A DNA stretch of 64,000 bases from Vibrio algarum (GCF_028204155.1 NZ_JAQLOI010000003.1:186001-250000); one strand, 5' to 3'. Shown: positions 52,342 through 62,209, numbered from the stretch's first letter. Numbers and translations are program-made. The notes: generated by a model not told the origin, from the sequence alone.

Positions 52342-53032
52342 CGTAAACCTCCGAAAGCAGTTGAGTGGTCACTTCGTTCCTCAACACATCAAAAATAAGC
52401 TCACCATTTTTAAAAAATAGAAAACGATCAAAATAACGAGCCGCCAGGTTAACGTCATGAACAGACGTAACCACTGTCTGAGACAACTGTTGAAGATGGC
52501 TGAATATCTCCAGTGTATGGCGTACATCAAGGCTAGAATTGGGCTCATCTAGAAACACAATTGGCGCTTCTTGATTAAGAACCCTTGCGATCATGACTCT
52601 GCGTTTTTCACCGCCGGACAATTCTGCATAACTTCGATCCTTATATTTGGAAATGTCGAGCAAATCCAATAAATGCATCGTCTTATCTTTGTCTTCTTGT
52701 TGGTATTCCGACCCTGTCATATGTACAAATCTTCCTAACAACGCCACCTCAAAAACCGTGAACGGAAACGAAATATCAGAGAACTGCGGCAACACAGAAA
52801 ACAGACGAGCACGTTTATAGTGCGGGATAGATTCCAAAGGCTCATTTTGATAATGAACGGACGCTTTATTTGGCTCTATGAGACCTGCGAGTAAATTTAT
52901 AAGCGTGCTTTTTCCACATCCGTTTTCTCCCATCAGCGCTACTTTTTCACCGTCACCGATAGTCAGTGACGGTATAGTTAGGGAGAATTCGCCTCTGTTG
53001 TAGCAGAGATTTTTTATGTTGATACTAGCCAT
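52295..53032 (-). CDS. ABC importer ATPase (BtuD/FepC-like)
   Basis: ATPase of 245 residues. Walker A GENGCGKSTLINLLAGL, Q-loop LPQFSDISFPFTVFEVALLG, signature YAELSGGEKRRVMIARVL, Walker B APIVFLDEPNSSLD and H-loop VVTSVHDVNLAAR. The FecE/BtuD type pairs with the FecCD permease upstream, which it overlaps by 8 bases. Confidence 0.92.
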   Translation of the reverse strand: MASINIKNLCYNRGEFSLTIPSLTIGDGEKVALMGENGCGKSTLINLLAGLIEPNKASVHYQNEPLESIPHYKRARLFSVLPQFSDISFPFTVFEVALLGRFVHMTGSEYQQEDKDKTMHLLDLLDISKYKDRSYAELSGGEKRRVMIARVLNQEAPIVFLDEPNSSLDVRHTLEIFSHLQQLSQTVVTSVHDVNLAARYFDRFLFFKNGELIFDVLRNEVTTQLLSEVYDVSVSTDTTSFSFGS

Positions 53033-53975
53033 TCCAAAAATGCTCTCTACGATGTTTGAGTAAATAGAAGAAAAACAGACCGCCGAAAATGGCGGTTAAG
53101 ATGCCAACAGGTAACTCTGCTCCACCGGGTATTATGACTCTTGAAAGGGTGTCCGAAGCCATAAGTAGAAAAGCACCGAACAAGCTTGAATAGAAGATGT
53201 TGTTTTTCATATCACTGCCAAATAGGCTACGTGAAATATGAGGTACGATTAAGCCAACAAAGCCGATGATGCCTGAAAAGCTAACAGCAACAGAGACGAG
53301 CAGTGTAGACATAACGAAGATCAATGTTCGCATCTGATGGACATTAATGCCTAGGCTTTGAGCTGAATGTTCATCTAGCGCTAACACATTTAACTTCGTC
53401 GCGTTTCTTTTCAGGTATAGATAAACCAATCCAAATAGGGCTACGCAGGTGAACAACCGACCCCATGTCACCATGAAAATGCCACCCATTAACCAATACA
53501 CAATGGAATTCAATGAATCTTCAAAATAGTACTTAGAGAAACTGATAATCGCAGACGCGATAATGTTCATCACAACACCAGCAAGTATCATCGTAATAGG
53601 ATTAATTCGACCACCGGTTAACGACATTCGGTAAACCATCATTAACCCTGTCAGCCCGGTAACAAATGCAAATACAGAGATAAACTGAACAGGCACACCT
53701 AATGAGATGGCCAATACCGCGCCCAAAGCAGATGACGATGCGGCACCCGTTGTGAAACTGTCTGCTAGCGGATTCTTTAAGGTGAGCTGATAAATGCTAC
53801 CGCTAAGCCCTAACATCGCGCCAATTACCGCAGAAAAAAGTACTCTTGGTAAACGCAACTCAGTCAGGATACTGTGCTCAATTTTTGACATATCGAGAGG
53901 GTTGATCCAATGGGGACCGATGAGCATAGATATAAATAACGAGAGTATGAATATAACAATTAGCCAACGTTTCAT
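53025..53975 (-). CDS. FecCD-type ABC importer permease
   Basis: Permease of about 316 residues with some ten spans. HSILTELRLPRVLFSAVIGAM, LSGSIYQLTLKNPLADSFTTG, ILAGVVMNIIASAIISF and GIIGFVGLIVPHISRSLFG are FecCD/BtuC landmarks, including the ATPase-coupling loop. I start at 53975 (MKRWLIVIF), which overlaps the ABC-2 permease stop as ATGA; the upstream open frame lies inside that gene. Confidence 0.92.
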   Translation of the reverse strand: MKRWLIVIFILSLFISMLIGPHWINPLDMSKIEHSILTELRLPRVLFSAVIGAMLGLSGSIYQLTLKNPLADSFTTGAASSSALGAVLAISLGVPVQFISVFAFVTGLTGLMMVYRMSLTGGRINPITMILAGVVMNIIASAIISFSKYYFEDSLNSIVYWLMGGIFMVTWGRLFTCVALFGLVYLYLKRNATKLNVLALDEHSAQSLGINVHQMRTLIFVMSTLLVSVAVSFSGIIGFVGLIVPHISRSLFGSDMKNNIFYSSLFGAFLLMASDTLSRVIIPGGAELPVGILTAIFGGLFFFYLLKHRREHFWNG

Positions 53976-54712
53976 GTTTCTACCCTCTGCACAATACGGT
54001 TGGCAATCAACACGAGAACAACATTTAAACAAACAAGTATAGCCAGAGACATAAAGCTAAACGTGCCTGTATCTAGTAAAGAAGAACGTATTAAATCGGC
54101 GCTGTAAGTCAGTGGGGAAATCGCCGCAACCGCCTGAATAATGAACGGCATTTGATCAACAGGGAAAAAGGTGCCAGAAAGAAACATCATTGGCGTGATA
54201 ATAAAGGCGTTCATTGTGGCTTGGTCACGGTGGTTTTTCATCTTAAGTGCCACAATCAGACCGATCAATGCAAACGCGATAAGATGAAGAAATAGAGCCA
54301 AAACAAAAAATATGGAAAAGTGAAGAGAGATACCACAAGCCAGACTATAAATAGCCACAATAAGCACCGGAATCATCCCTTTGGTCATACCGTACAGCAC
54401 CTCACCGACAATAATCTGCCAACGTTGATTAGGGGCCAATAGGTACTCTTCAAATATCTTGAGATAGAAGCGACTGATATTAATTTCTGACGCAATATTA
54501 TAACTGTAATTCATGCTCGACATGGCAAGTAAGCCCGGCAGCAAAAAGGTTAGATAATCAATACCGTCTACTGTGGTTCCTTTACCCACACCAAAACCAA
54601 ACGCCATCAGATAGAGAAATGGAGGAACCGCCGCCGCCAACAATATGCGCACTATTTTTTTCTTCAGTACCGTTACTTCTCGGTAATAAATTCCCGTTAC
54701 ACCATCAAGCAT
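53972..54712 (-). CDS. ABC-2 type exporter permease
   Basis: Six-span ABC-2 permease of 246 residues: an N-terminal amphipathic segment TGIYYREVTVLKKKIVR, YLTFLLPGLLAMSSMNYSYN, LLAPNQRWQIIVGEVLYG and a C-terminal FIITPMMFLSGTFFPVDQMP with ISPLTYSADLIRSS. These are the landmarks of NodJ/DrrB-like drug, lipid or polymer exporters. It overlaps its ATPase by 8 bases. A cargo is not shown; in this operon a tetrapyrrole intermediate is the proposal. Confidence 0.9.
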   Translation of the reverse strand: MLDGVTGIYYREVTVLKKKIVRILLAAAVPPFLYLMAFGFGVGKGTTVDGIDYLTFLLPGLLAMSSMNYSYNIASEINISRFYLKIFEEYLLAPNQRWQIIVGEVLYGMTKGMIPVLIVAIYSLACGISLHFSIFFVLALFLHLIAFALIGLIVALKMKNHRDQATMNAFIITPMMFLSGTFFPVDQMPFIIQAVAAISPLTYSADLIRSSLLDTGTFSFMSLAILVCLNVVLVLIANRIVQRVET

Positions 54713-55592
54713 GCTTAGTTAACCTTGTTCCAGTGAAGTAAAGAAAGACATCCTCTAACGTGGTTTCTCTTATGCTAACGGGCTCCCCTTCTAGCGACCC
54801 TAATCTAGACAGTGCTTGTGCGCGCTCGGCGAAGAATTCTTGTTGTAATTCTTCATCACCGATGTCCAACACAAATTGTCCGATATGCTGCTTCAAACTT
54901 TCACTGGTGCCCTGAGTGATAATATTTCCGTTATCGATAAAAATGACTTTTTCAGCGAGTTTTTCCGCCTCTTCAATATAATGAGTCGTCAAAAAGATGG
55001 TGCAGTCTCGCTCTCGGTTTATCTTGGAGAGAAAGGCGAGCATATTGCGCCTAGCCAATGGGTCTAGCCCTACCGTTGGCTCATCTAAGAAGAGTATTTT
55101 CGGTTCATGCATTAGCGCCCTTGCAATAACTAGCTTACGTTTCATGCCACCGGACAATTTTCCTGAAGGTTTATCTTTGTGTTCCAGCAAGCCTGCAAAT
55201 TCCAAGCTTTTATCGATGGCGTTTTTTAACGTTTCACCGCGCATTTTGTACAGAAGTCCGTGCACATGTAGGTTCTCACGCAATGTTAATTCTTTATCTA
55301 TATTGTTGTGCTGAGGAACCACGCCAATCATTCTTTTTAGGCTTAAACGGTTCGGGTTATACGCCTCACCTTCATACAAAATTTCACCTGAAGTAGGTTC
55401 CAATAGCCCTGTCATTATTTTTATGATGGTGGTTTTTCCTGCGCCATTAGGACCAAGAAACGCACAAATATCCCCTCGATTGATAGTAAAACTAACGTCA
55501 TCGACCGCTTTAGTTTTTCCAAACGATCGTGAAAGCCCTTTGATATCGATAAGCACGTTACTTTCTGACGATTGACTATTTATTGATTCCAC
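54705..55592 (-). CDS. ABC-2 exporter ATPase (CcmA/NodI-like)
   Basis: ATPase of 295 residues: Walker A LGPNGAGKTTIIKIMTGLLE, Q-loop VPQHNNIDKELTLRENLHVH, signature GKLSGGMKRKLVIARALMHE, Walker B PKILFLDEPTVGLDP and H-loop FLTTHYIEEAEKLAEKV. The C-terminal extension (SIRETTLEDVFLYFTGTRL) is usual for DrrA/NodI exporters. It lies between cbiK and the permease, within the riboswitch-controlled operon. Confidence 0.92.
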   Translation of the reverse strand: MESINSQSSESNVLIDIKGLSRSFGKTKAVDDVSFTINRGDICAFLGPNGAGKTTIIKIMTGLLEPTSGEILYEGEAYNPNRLSLKRMIGVVPQHNNIDKELTLRENLHVHGLLYKMRGETLKNAIDKSLEFAGLLEHKDKPSGKLSGGMKRKLVIARALMHEPKILFLDEPTVGLDPLARRNMLAFLSKINRERDCTIFLTTHYIEEAEKLAEKVIFIDNGNIITQGTSESLKQHIGQFVLDIGDEELQQEFFAERAQALSRLGSLEGEPVSIRETTLEDVFLYFTGTRLTKHA

Positions 55593-55652
55593 TTAAAAGC
55601 CTATTGTTTATTTTTTCTGAGGGCACGAAAACTCGCGCCCTATAGAAACTAA

Positions 55653-56654
55653 CTAGTTGAGTTCGATACCCGCTTCTTCTGCCGCATCAGCCAAGTGACG
55701 TAGAAATATTTTTTGAATTGCGTCGCTGCTTCCCAGCCCTTCAAGAATAGGGGTTGCCTTAATTCCCGCGTTTGTCAGCATCACTTTCCATGAATCTTCC
55801 TCATCACTTGCCATGTCATTGGTAGCATGGTCGCCTGCAACCACCATTAGAGGTTTGACAGTGACTTGCGTAACACCATCCGCTTTCATCTTTTTTAGAA
55901 TGGTATCGAAACTTGGGTGGCCTTCGACCAGCCCAACGTAACTCTTCACTTCTGGATAGGTTTCGTTTAGAAGTTCGCCAAGCTCATAATAAAGTCCGGT
56001 AGATAAATGGTCGTTTCCGTGCCCCATATAAACCAACGCCGTTTTGTTCTTTTTCGCCAATTCAATATCGGCTTTTAACGCATCCGCTAGGATTTGTAAG
56101 TCTGTACGGTACTCAAATGTCGTGCCCCAAGTCCCCATTAATGGACGTCCAAGAGCAATCTTATTAAAGGGTTTCCATTTCTCTTTAACCGTATTGATAG
56201 AAGCCAGCGCCTCGACATAAGCCCTCAGGTCGATAAATTCTTCACCATGGGTTAATAGCGTGGTCTGTACAACAATATTCTTGTATCCCTCGTTTTGAAA
56301 ATCGGCCATGGTGCCAAGTACGTTTTTTACTTGATAGAAATTTTCAGGAACTTCCGGATGGGCGAGTCGGTATTCCTGATCATTTTGTCTGGAATGCCAT
56401 TTTTTACGAATGAAGTTTGAGGTGAAAGCGAAACGTACCGGCGTATCAGGATACGCATTTTCCATTTCAGTTTTAATATCGATCAACGCACCTATGGCGC
56501 TATTATAGGTTGTACCAAACGCAGCTAAAACAATCGCTGATTTTTCGGTTTTATCTTGTCCTTCATTAGCCGATAAAGAGAAACTAGTTAACACTAAAAT
56601 AACCAGTTGCAGTACCACTTTTGGCACTGACTTAAATTTAAACCTTAAAACCAT
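55653..56654 (-). CDS. cbiK: sirohydrochlorin cobaltochelatase with signal peptide (CbiK-P)
   Basis: Class II chelatase inserting Co2+ into sirohydrochlorin, about 333 residues. From residue about 40 the sequence matches CbiK closely: SAIVLAAFGTTYNSAIGALI, FAFTSNFIRKKW, the Glu-bearing THGEEFIDL, the metal His in LVYMGHGNDHLSTGLYYELG, and AGDHATNDMASDEEDSWKVM with the second His. Before it lies a basic, hydrophobic leader MVLRFKFKSVPKVVLQLVI then LVLTSFSLSANE, a classical signal peptide; ordinary CbiK has none. So the enzyme is probably periplasmic, like CbiK-P of Desulfovibrio. I start at 56654, with GGGGAG upstream. It is the first gene after the cobalamin riboswitch. Confidence 0.9.
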   Translation of the reverse strand: MVLRFKFKSVPKVVLQLVILVLTSFSLSANEGQDKTEKSAIVLAAFGTTYNSAIGALIDIKTEMENAYPDTPVRFAFTSNFIRKKWHSRQNDQEYRLAHPEVPENFYQVKNVLGTMADFQNEGYKNIVVQTTLLTHGEEFIDLRAYVEALASINTVKEKWKPFNKIALGRPLMGTWGTTFEYRTDLQILADALKADIELAKKNKTALVYMGHGNDHLSTGLYYELGELLNETYPEVKSYVGLVEGHPSFDTILKKMKADGVTQVTVKPLMVVAGDHATNDMASDEEDSWKVMLTNAGIKATPILEGLGSSDAIQKIFLRHLADAAEEAGIELN

Positions 56655-56789
56655 AATATATCCACTCCCCGGCATATATATATCGGTCGTATAATTTATA
56701 TATATTGAAAAAATGCAAATATATAAAAAGACCTGAACATTAAATTAGCAGCAGAGGGGGGATCGTGAGAATTGGTTATTTTGAGAATA

Positions 56790-56990
56790 ACGAATAAACG
56801 TCGAGACACCCGCTCGCTTGCTTTCTTGTTCCTATAGGCAGGTATCCTGGCTTATGGTTCTCCATTGAGTAGCACCTTCCCAGATCTCTCCAGTGGTCTA
56901 TCGCTATCAACTCACCAATTACAGTTGCGGGTACAGCCCAAGCTTCTACTTGGTTCCCTTTTAAAGAGTATATAAAATAAACTCTCACCT
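56790..56990 (-). promoter_or_regulatory. cobalamin (AdoCbl) riboswitch
   Basis: On the minus strand the conserved blocks appear in order: AAAAGGGAACC, then GGGCTGTACCCGCAACTGTA, CCACTGGAGAGATCTGGGAA with GGTG, and the B12 box AAGCCAGGATACCTGCC (plus strand 56836-56853). The downstream part has stems CGAG-cgggtgt-CTCG and GTTATT-ctcaa-AATAAC that may act as expression platform. It sits about 130 bases before the cbiK start, so B12 would switch off the whole operon. Confidence 0.93.
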
Positions 56991-57303
56991 ATCGGAACGA
57001 TCATCATACATAAGTTAGACCCCGATTATTTGTTTAAAATCAATATTGGCCTATATTAACGCCTTAAAATTCGAAACAATTATTAATAAACTAACTCACG
57101 TAGCAGATTATTAATTTGGTTTATTTACTACTTTTTTAAATGGTCCGCTGCATGGCAGAAATGTATCTTCTTTAGGTGGGTTATATATTCTATGTCCACA
57201 ATTTGATAAGTTCTAGTAGCGCTTTATTATGAATATTGACGATTGAATAACTTGATTTTTATAAATGGGTCCAATCAATGTTGCTGTCTACCTAATGTCC
57301 GGT

Positions 57304-57469
57304 GCGAAACCTTGCTTTGGTCGCCACGATTGCGATTAACATATTTAATAATGGAGAATACGTCGTTTTTGCCGCAGTGTTCTTTGTGATACAAATTCCT
57401 TTCATGCTCGGGATTATTTTTTGGCATCGACATCAGGTAAATAGGCCGCTCTATGAGGTTAATCACTAA
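57304..57469 (+). pseudogene. C-terminal remnant of a transporter (BASS/ACR3-like)
   Basis: A frame without a start reads PVRNLALVATIAINIFNNG, EYVVFAAVFFVIQIPFMLG and IIFWHRHQ, ending at 57469. The pattern RNLALV...hydrophobic...QIPF is like the C-terminal span of bile-acid/arsenite-type symporters. Only the tail remains and a stop lies just upstream. The stretch 56991-57303 holds no other feature I can name. Confidence 0.4.
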
Positions 57470-57482
57470 CTATCCCGATAAT

Positions 57483-57512
57483 AAAAAACGCCTCCCAAAT
57501 TGAGAGGCGCTG
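57483..57512 (-). terminator. intrinsic terminator of the RND operon
   Basis: On the minus strand AGCGCCTCTCAATTTGGGAG GCG is followed by TTTTTTATT: a GC-rich stem CGCCTC/GAGGCG with a short loop and a T-run, 70 bases after the outer-membrane channel stop. Textbook Rho-independent form. Confidence 0.85.
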
Positions 57513-57579
57513 TTGAGGTATTTATTTAGATATTCGAGAACACGATATCAGCGTTACGTTTGTGATTGATAACAATCAA

Positions 57580-59115
57580 TTACTGTAACACTGTGTCGGC
57601 ATCTATCTCCCAATCCCCTCCCAATGCTTTATACACACCAACGGTAACTTGTGCTACTTGTAACCGAGCGGCAATTTGCCTGTCTTCAATGAGACGCTTC
57701 TGTCTCTGAGCATCAAGTACTGACAGGTGGTCGATTAGACCCGCATTATAGAGAGAAACTGCTTTACTGACCGCTTTCTCAGATGCCTCTAGTGCTTGAT
57801 CAATTCTGTTTTCGTTTTCTTGGCTTCGTCCATAAGCAAATAACATCGAGTCAACCTCTGTGATAGCTGAATCAACCGCATGCTCATACCCTAAGACCGC
57901 AGCTTCGAATCGTGCTTCGTTTAGTTCAACCATGGCAGCACCTCGTCCACCATCAAACACATTCCAACTCACGCCTGCAGCACCCACCCAACCTACAGAA
58001 TCGCCGCTGAATAAGTCGTCAAAACTACTGGCTGAAACACCAGGCGCTCCCGTTAAGAAAAATTTGGGATAACGATTGGCGATACTGGCAGCTACTTCCT
58101 CATTGATCGCGGCCATTTCACGTTCTGCCATTCTGATATCAGGGCGTCGTTGAAGTAGGTCTGAAGGTAACCCAATAGGAATTAACCCATCCAATTCGGG
58201 TAATTCATCACTCCCTGCTAATCTAATATCAACACGAGATAAAGGCTCACCCAATAAAGTGGCAATGCGTCTTTTATGGACTTGTTGAGCGATCTCTAAT
58301 TGTGGAATGATCGATTCCATCGCGGCTAACGACGCTTTCGCTTGAACCAAATCAAGATCTGAACCGTAGCCATTACTTACTACTTTTTCGATAAGGTTTA
58401 GGCTTTTCTTCTGATCTTCAATATTCAATTCAGCAAGGCGGATGCGCTCTTGTGCTCCTTGGTACTGTAAATAGTTATGCACTAAGTCGGCGGTGATCAG
58501 TGTTGTTAGTCCATCAGCGTATAAACTTGCTTGTTCTACCCTGATTTCGGTAGCATTCGATTGATGATCGATACGTCCCAAAATGTCGAGTTCCCAGGTA
58601 ATGCTTGCGCCCAAAAAACCACCATCGTGCTGATTGTCCAACAACGTCGTGCTACCCAATTGTGCTGGTAAGGCGCTGGTAGTTTCACTTAATGGCGAGA
58701 GTGCTGGCCCCATCAATGAGTCATTCTTGCTTAACTGATAATTGTAATAACCAGCACCAACATTGATGGTTGGTACCTTAAAAGATTCAACAATCGATTT
58801 GTAACTATTCGCCATTTTAATACGTTGGGCCGCCATTTTTATTGGCACGTTTTGCTTTTGTACGTCGGCAACAAGTGTATTCAAGGTTAAATCATTGAAC
58901 TGATTCCACCAATAACGACTCTGAAGACTGACATGCTCTTTTTTTACCGAGCTGTTTTCTGCATACAAATGGGTATCCGAATATAGGTAACTCTCTGCCA
59001 TCGAAATGGTTGGCTCGTTATATTCAGGACCGACCGCACAGCCAGACAACAGAACAGCGAGTGCAATAGGAGCTAACCTTAGCGTTTTATTGCGACAAGA
59101 TTGAAAAGATTTCAT
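57580..59115 (-). CDS. outer-membrane efflux channel (NodT/OprM family lipoprotein)
   Basis: TolC-like channel of about 511 residues. Signal with lipobox LAVLLSGC, then AVGPEYNEP, the usual start of NodT-family proteins. Two OEP repeats follow: VKKEHVSLQSRYWWNQFND, ...GLIPIGLPSDLLQRRPDIRM and the closing LIDHLSVLDAQRQKRL. I start at 59115 (AGGAGA 7 bases upstream); the longer frame overlaps the pump gene. Third gene of the operon, forming the exit duct for the RND pump. Confidence 0.92.
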   Translation of the reverse strand: MKSFQSCRNKTLRLAPIALAVLLSGCAVGPEYNEPTISMAESYLYSDTHLYAENSSVKKEHVSLQSRYWWNQFNDLTLNTLVADVQKQNVPIKMAAQRIKMANSYKSIVESFKVPTINVGAGYYNYQLSKNDSLMGPALSPLSETTSALPAQLGSTTLLDNQHDGGFLGASITWELDILGRIDHQSNATEIRVEQASLYADGLTTLITADLVHNYLQYQGAQERIRLAELNIEDQKKSLNLIEKVVSNGYGSDLDLVQAKASLAAMESIIPQLEIAQQVHKRRIATLLGEPLSRVDIRLAGSDELPELDGLIPIGLPSDLLQRRPDIRMAEREMAAINEEVAASIANRYPKFFLTGAPGVSASSFDDLFSGDSVGWVGAAGVSWNVFDGGRGAAMVELNEARFEAAVLGYEHAVDSAITEVDSMLFAYGRSQENENRIDQALEASEKAVSKAVSLYNAGLIDHLSVLDAQRQKRLIEDRQIAARLQVAQVTVGVYKALGGDWEIDADTVLQ

Positions 59116-59125
59116 TGTATTTCTC

Positions 59126-62100
59126 CTACACTTGCTGTGTTTCTGGAACAGATGATTCACGAGCCTGACTATCGGGGTCAGCCGCCTTTTCTTTATAAGC
59201 CAATTTATAAAATGCAGGCATTACAAACAGAGATAACACCGTCGCAGCAGCCAAACCACCAATAATGGTTGCTGCCATCTGATCGAAAAGAAGATCACTC
59301 AGTAGTGGGATCATGCCAAAGGCTGTCGTCAAAGCCCCCATGGATATTGCTAATGTACGGTTTATTGTTGCTTCTTTAATTGCCTCTGATAACGATTTTC
59401 CGTTGGCTCTTTCAAGTTCGATTTGATCAATTAACACGATGCCGTTTTTAATAATCATCCCCATCAAAGTGATCGCGCCAATCAGTGCCATAAAGCCAAA
59501 TGGCTTACTAAAGCCCAGTAAGGCAAACGTCGCACCTGTTGCTGCCAATGGTATGGTCGCAAGAATAATGACCGGCTGCTTAAAGCCATTAAACATATAA
59601 ACCAGAATAACGACCATGATTAACAACGCTTTTGGTAATTGGTTCATGATGTCAGAGACGGCTTTATATTCGTCATAGTATTCACCACCCCACTCCATGC
59701 TATAACCCGGTGGCAATTCTATCGCTTCAATCTGTTCAAGCACTGCATTGCGCACGTTTGCAGGTGTTGTTGAACGATCGACGCCGGCTTGAGCCGTTAT
59801 GGTTTTTACTCGATCGCGACGCCAGATCATAGTCTCTTCGGTACTTAACTCAAATCCATCAACAACCTGCCCAAGTGGAACCGTATGCAAACCAAGTAGA
59901 GACTTAACCGGTAGTGTTTCAAGAGAAGACATAGATTGATCTGAAGATCTTAATTGAATAGGTATCAACTCGTCATTTAGGTTCATCTGCCCTAGCGGCA
60001 TGCCATTGGATGCTCTCTTCATTGCAAACGCAATATCCGCTCGGTTGATACCTGCTCGACGCGCCTTTTCTTGGTTAACAAGAGGCTTAATGACTTTACT
60101 TTGTTGACGCCAATCATCTCTCACATATTTAGAACCGGGATCTGTCGCCATGATCGCTTTTGCTTGGTCCGCCAAGTCGTGTAGAACATTCACATCTGGA
60201 CCGGAGAACCGTGCTTCTACAGAATATTTGTCCGATGTCGCTAACTTAAGTCCTCTAAAGCGTGGTTCAGCATCTGAAAACTGCTCGGAAAGCCATTTAT
60301 CACCACGCTCTACAAGAGTAGAAATGGCATGATAATTTTGTACATTTATTAGAACTTGGCCGTAAGCCGTATCGAGTGGTTCAGGTTCTACCGTTACAGA
60401 AAACCTTGGCACACTAGCGCCTATAGAGGATGAAATACTCTCAACCTCTGGCTGTTCCAATAGCCATTCCTCAATTTTCTTCATATCGCTCGACGTTTGT
60501 TCAATCTTCGCGCCATTTGGTAGCCAATAGTCTAAAAACACGATCGGGCGATCAGACTGAGGGATAAAGTTAATCGCTACTGACGGTACTGCTATCGCAG
60601 TCACCGCTATGAGTGGTATTAAAGCACTCAGTGCTTTCACCGGGTGATCAACGGTCCAACTTATCCATTTTTTGTAAAGACTGCTTTTGTTTGAAGATGT
60701 TTGCTTACTCGGCTTGATGAATATCCAACACATCAGCGCCGTAAAGGTCACCGCAACCAACCACGACAACAATAATGACGAAGCAATAATGTAAAATACC
60801 GAACCTGCGAATTCAGCGGCATCTGTTTTAGAAAACAGCACCGGACTCGCACCCATAATGGCTATAATCGTCGCACCTAGCAGTGGCGTTGCGGTTTCTT
60901 TAACGGCCTCAATTGCGGCCTGCGTTCTCTCTAATCCCTTATTTAACTTCGCTATGATCATATCAGTAACCACAATCGCGTTATCCACCAACATACCCAA
61001 CGCAAGGATAAAGGTACCTAATGAAACACGATGCAAAGATATGTCGACAACGTTCATATAAATGAGCGTAAGCAAAATGGTCAGAAGCAAGCTCCCTCCA
61101 ACAATTGCAGCACTCTTAAAGCCCATGAATATCAACAGCACGATAAAGACGATCCCAACGCTTTCGAGAAGATTTCCGACGAAATTATCTATCGATTTCT
61201 GTACTTCTTCTGGCTGAAAAGCCACTTTGGTAATCTCAACACCTAGCGGTAAACTTGCTTGATAAGTATCAATAATTGTGGTGATCGTATCGCCTAAAGA
61301 TACGACATTAATCCCTTGACCAGGACTTACCGCAAGCGTTACTGAAGGCACACCATTAAAGCGGTTTTCTACTAACGCTGGTGTTTTGTAACCCATAGTA
61401 ACGTCCGCGATATCACCTAAACGGATGATTGAAGAACCAAAGTTACTCACTCCCCCTTTAATCACTAAATTTCGGATATCTTCCAGCGATTGGAACTCAC
61501 TACTTTGATTAACTCGAATTCGCTCAGTCCCAACATCAAACTTTCCTGCTTCGAACGTCATATTTTGACTATTCAGTTGACTCCAAACTTGAGCGAGAGA
61601 TAGACCATACTGCGAAAGTCGCTCATCTGGCATATCGATATAAACGGTTCTTGGTTGAACACCATGTAACTCGACTTTTTTAATCCCAGTTACGCTTTTG
61701 ATTTGACGTTGAAGTTCTTCGCCGTATTCACGTAACTCTTCAGGCTTAGCGTCATGGCTATGAATGGCAAAAAGCATCCCATAGACTTCTGAAAATTCAT
61801 CTTGAACAATGCTAATCTGCGCCGTACTTGGTAGCGTCAGCTTAACGTCTTCAACTTTGCGACGTAACAGATCCCACTGTTGTGGCAACTCTTTCGAATT
61901 AAGGCTCTCTTTAATATCGACAAATACCATAGACATACCCGGTCTGGATAACGAACGTAAGCGGTTCAATTCACCCATTTCCTGGAGCTTGGTCTCTATA
62001 GTGTCGGTAACTTGCGCTTCCACTTCTTGAGCGGAAGCACCTGGATAAAGTGTCACAACGACGGCAGTTTTTACCGTAAAGCTTGGATCTTCGAGCTTAC

Positions 62101-62200
62101 CTAAATCAAAGTAAGAGTATATACCTGCAACGATACTTATCACGGTAAAGATCAGCACAAACGTTCGCTGACGAATCGCAAACTCAGCTAGATTGAACAT
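59126..62200 (-). CDS. RND efflux pump inner-membrane transporter
   Basis: HAE1-type RND transporter of 1024 residues, twelve spans and two large periplasmic loops. FNLAEFAIRQRTFVLIFTVI starts TM1; the porter domain begins PSFTVKTAVVVTLYPGASAQ; TM4 carries GTFILALGMLVDNAIVVTDM and the second half has IGAITLMGMIIKNGIVLIDQ. The proton-relay pair that is DD in AcrB is DN here, as in some other RND subgroups. Substrate unknown. It starts 9 bases after the adaptor gene. Confidence 0.94.
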   Translation of the reverse strand: MFNLAEFAIRQRTFVLIFTVISIVAGIYSYFDLGKLEDPSFTVKTAVVVTLYPGASAQEVEAQVTDTIETKLQEMGELNRLRSLSRPGMSMVFVDIKESLNSKELPQQWDLLRRKVEDVKLTLPSTAQISIVQDEFSEVYGMLFAIHSHDAKPEELREYGEELQRQIKSVTGIKKVELHGVQPRTVYIDMPDERLSQYGLSLAQVWSQLNSQNMTFEAGKFDVGTERIRVNQSSEFQSLEDIRNLVIKGGVSNFGSSIIRLGDIADVTMGYKTPALVENRFNGVPSVTLAVSPGQGINVVSLGDTITTIIDTYQASLPLGVEITKVAFQPEEVQKSIDNFVGNLLESVGIVFIVLLIFMGFKSAAIVGGSLLLTILLTLIYMNVVDISLHRVSLGTFILALGMLVDNAIVVTDMIIAKLNKGLERTQAAIEAVKETATPLLGATIIAIMGASPVLFSKTDAAEFAGSVFYIIASSLLLSWLVAVTFTALMCWIFIKPSKQTSSNKSSLYKKWISWTVDHPVKALSALIPLIAVTAIAVPSVAINFIPQSDRPIVFLDYWLPNGAKIEQTSSDMKKIEEWLLEQPEVESISSSIGASVPRFSVTVEPEPLDTAYGQVLINVQNYHAISTLVERGDKWLSEQFSDAEPRFRGLKLATSDKYSVEARFSGPDVNVLHDLADQAKAIMATDPGSKYVRDDWRQQSKVIKPLVNQEKARRAGINRADIAFAMKRASNGMPLGQMNLNDELIPIQLRSSDQSMSSLETLPVKSLLGLHTVPLGQVVDGFELSTEETMIWRRDRVKTITAQAGVDRSTTPANVRNAVLEQIEAIELPPGYSMEWGGEYYDEYKAVSDIMNQLPKALLIMVVILVYMFNGFKQPVIILATIPLAATGATFALLGFSKPFGFMALIGAITLMGMIIKNGIVLIDQIELERANGKSLSEAIKEATINRTLAISMGALTTAFGMIPLLSDLLFDQMAATIIGGLAAATVLSLFVMPAFYKLAYKEKAADPDSQARESSVPETQQV

Positions 62201-62209
62201 GGTTTTTCC

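Noticed and set aside
56776..56988. 70-residue frame on the minus strand
   Set aside because: It lies wholly inside the cobalamin riboswitch and encodes no known motif.
57275..57466. 63-residue minus-strand frame
   Set aside because: Antisense to a transporter-like tail; no motif or ribosome site.
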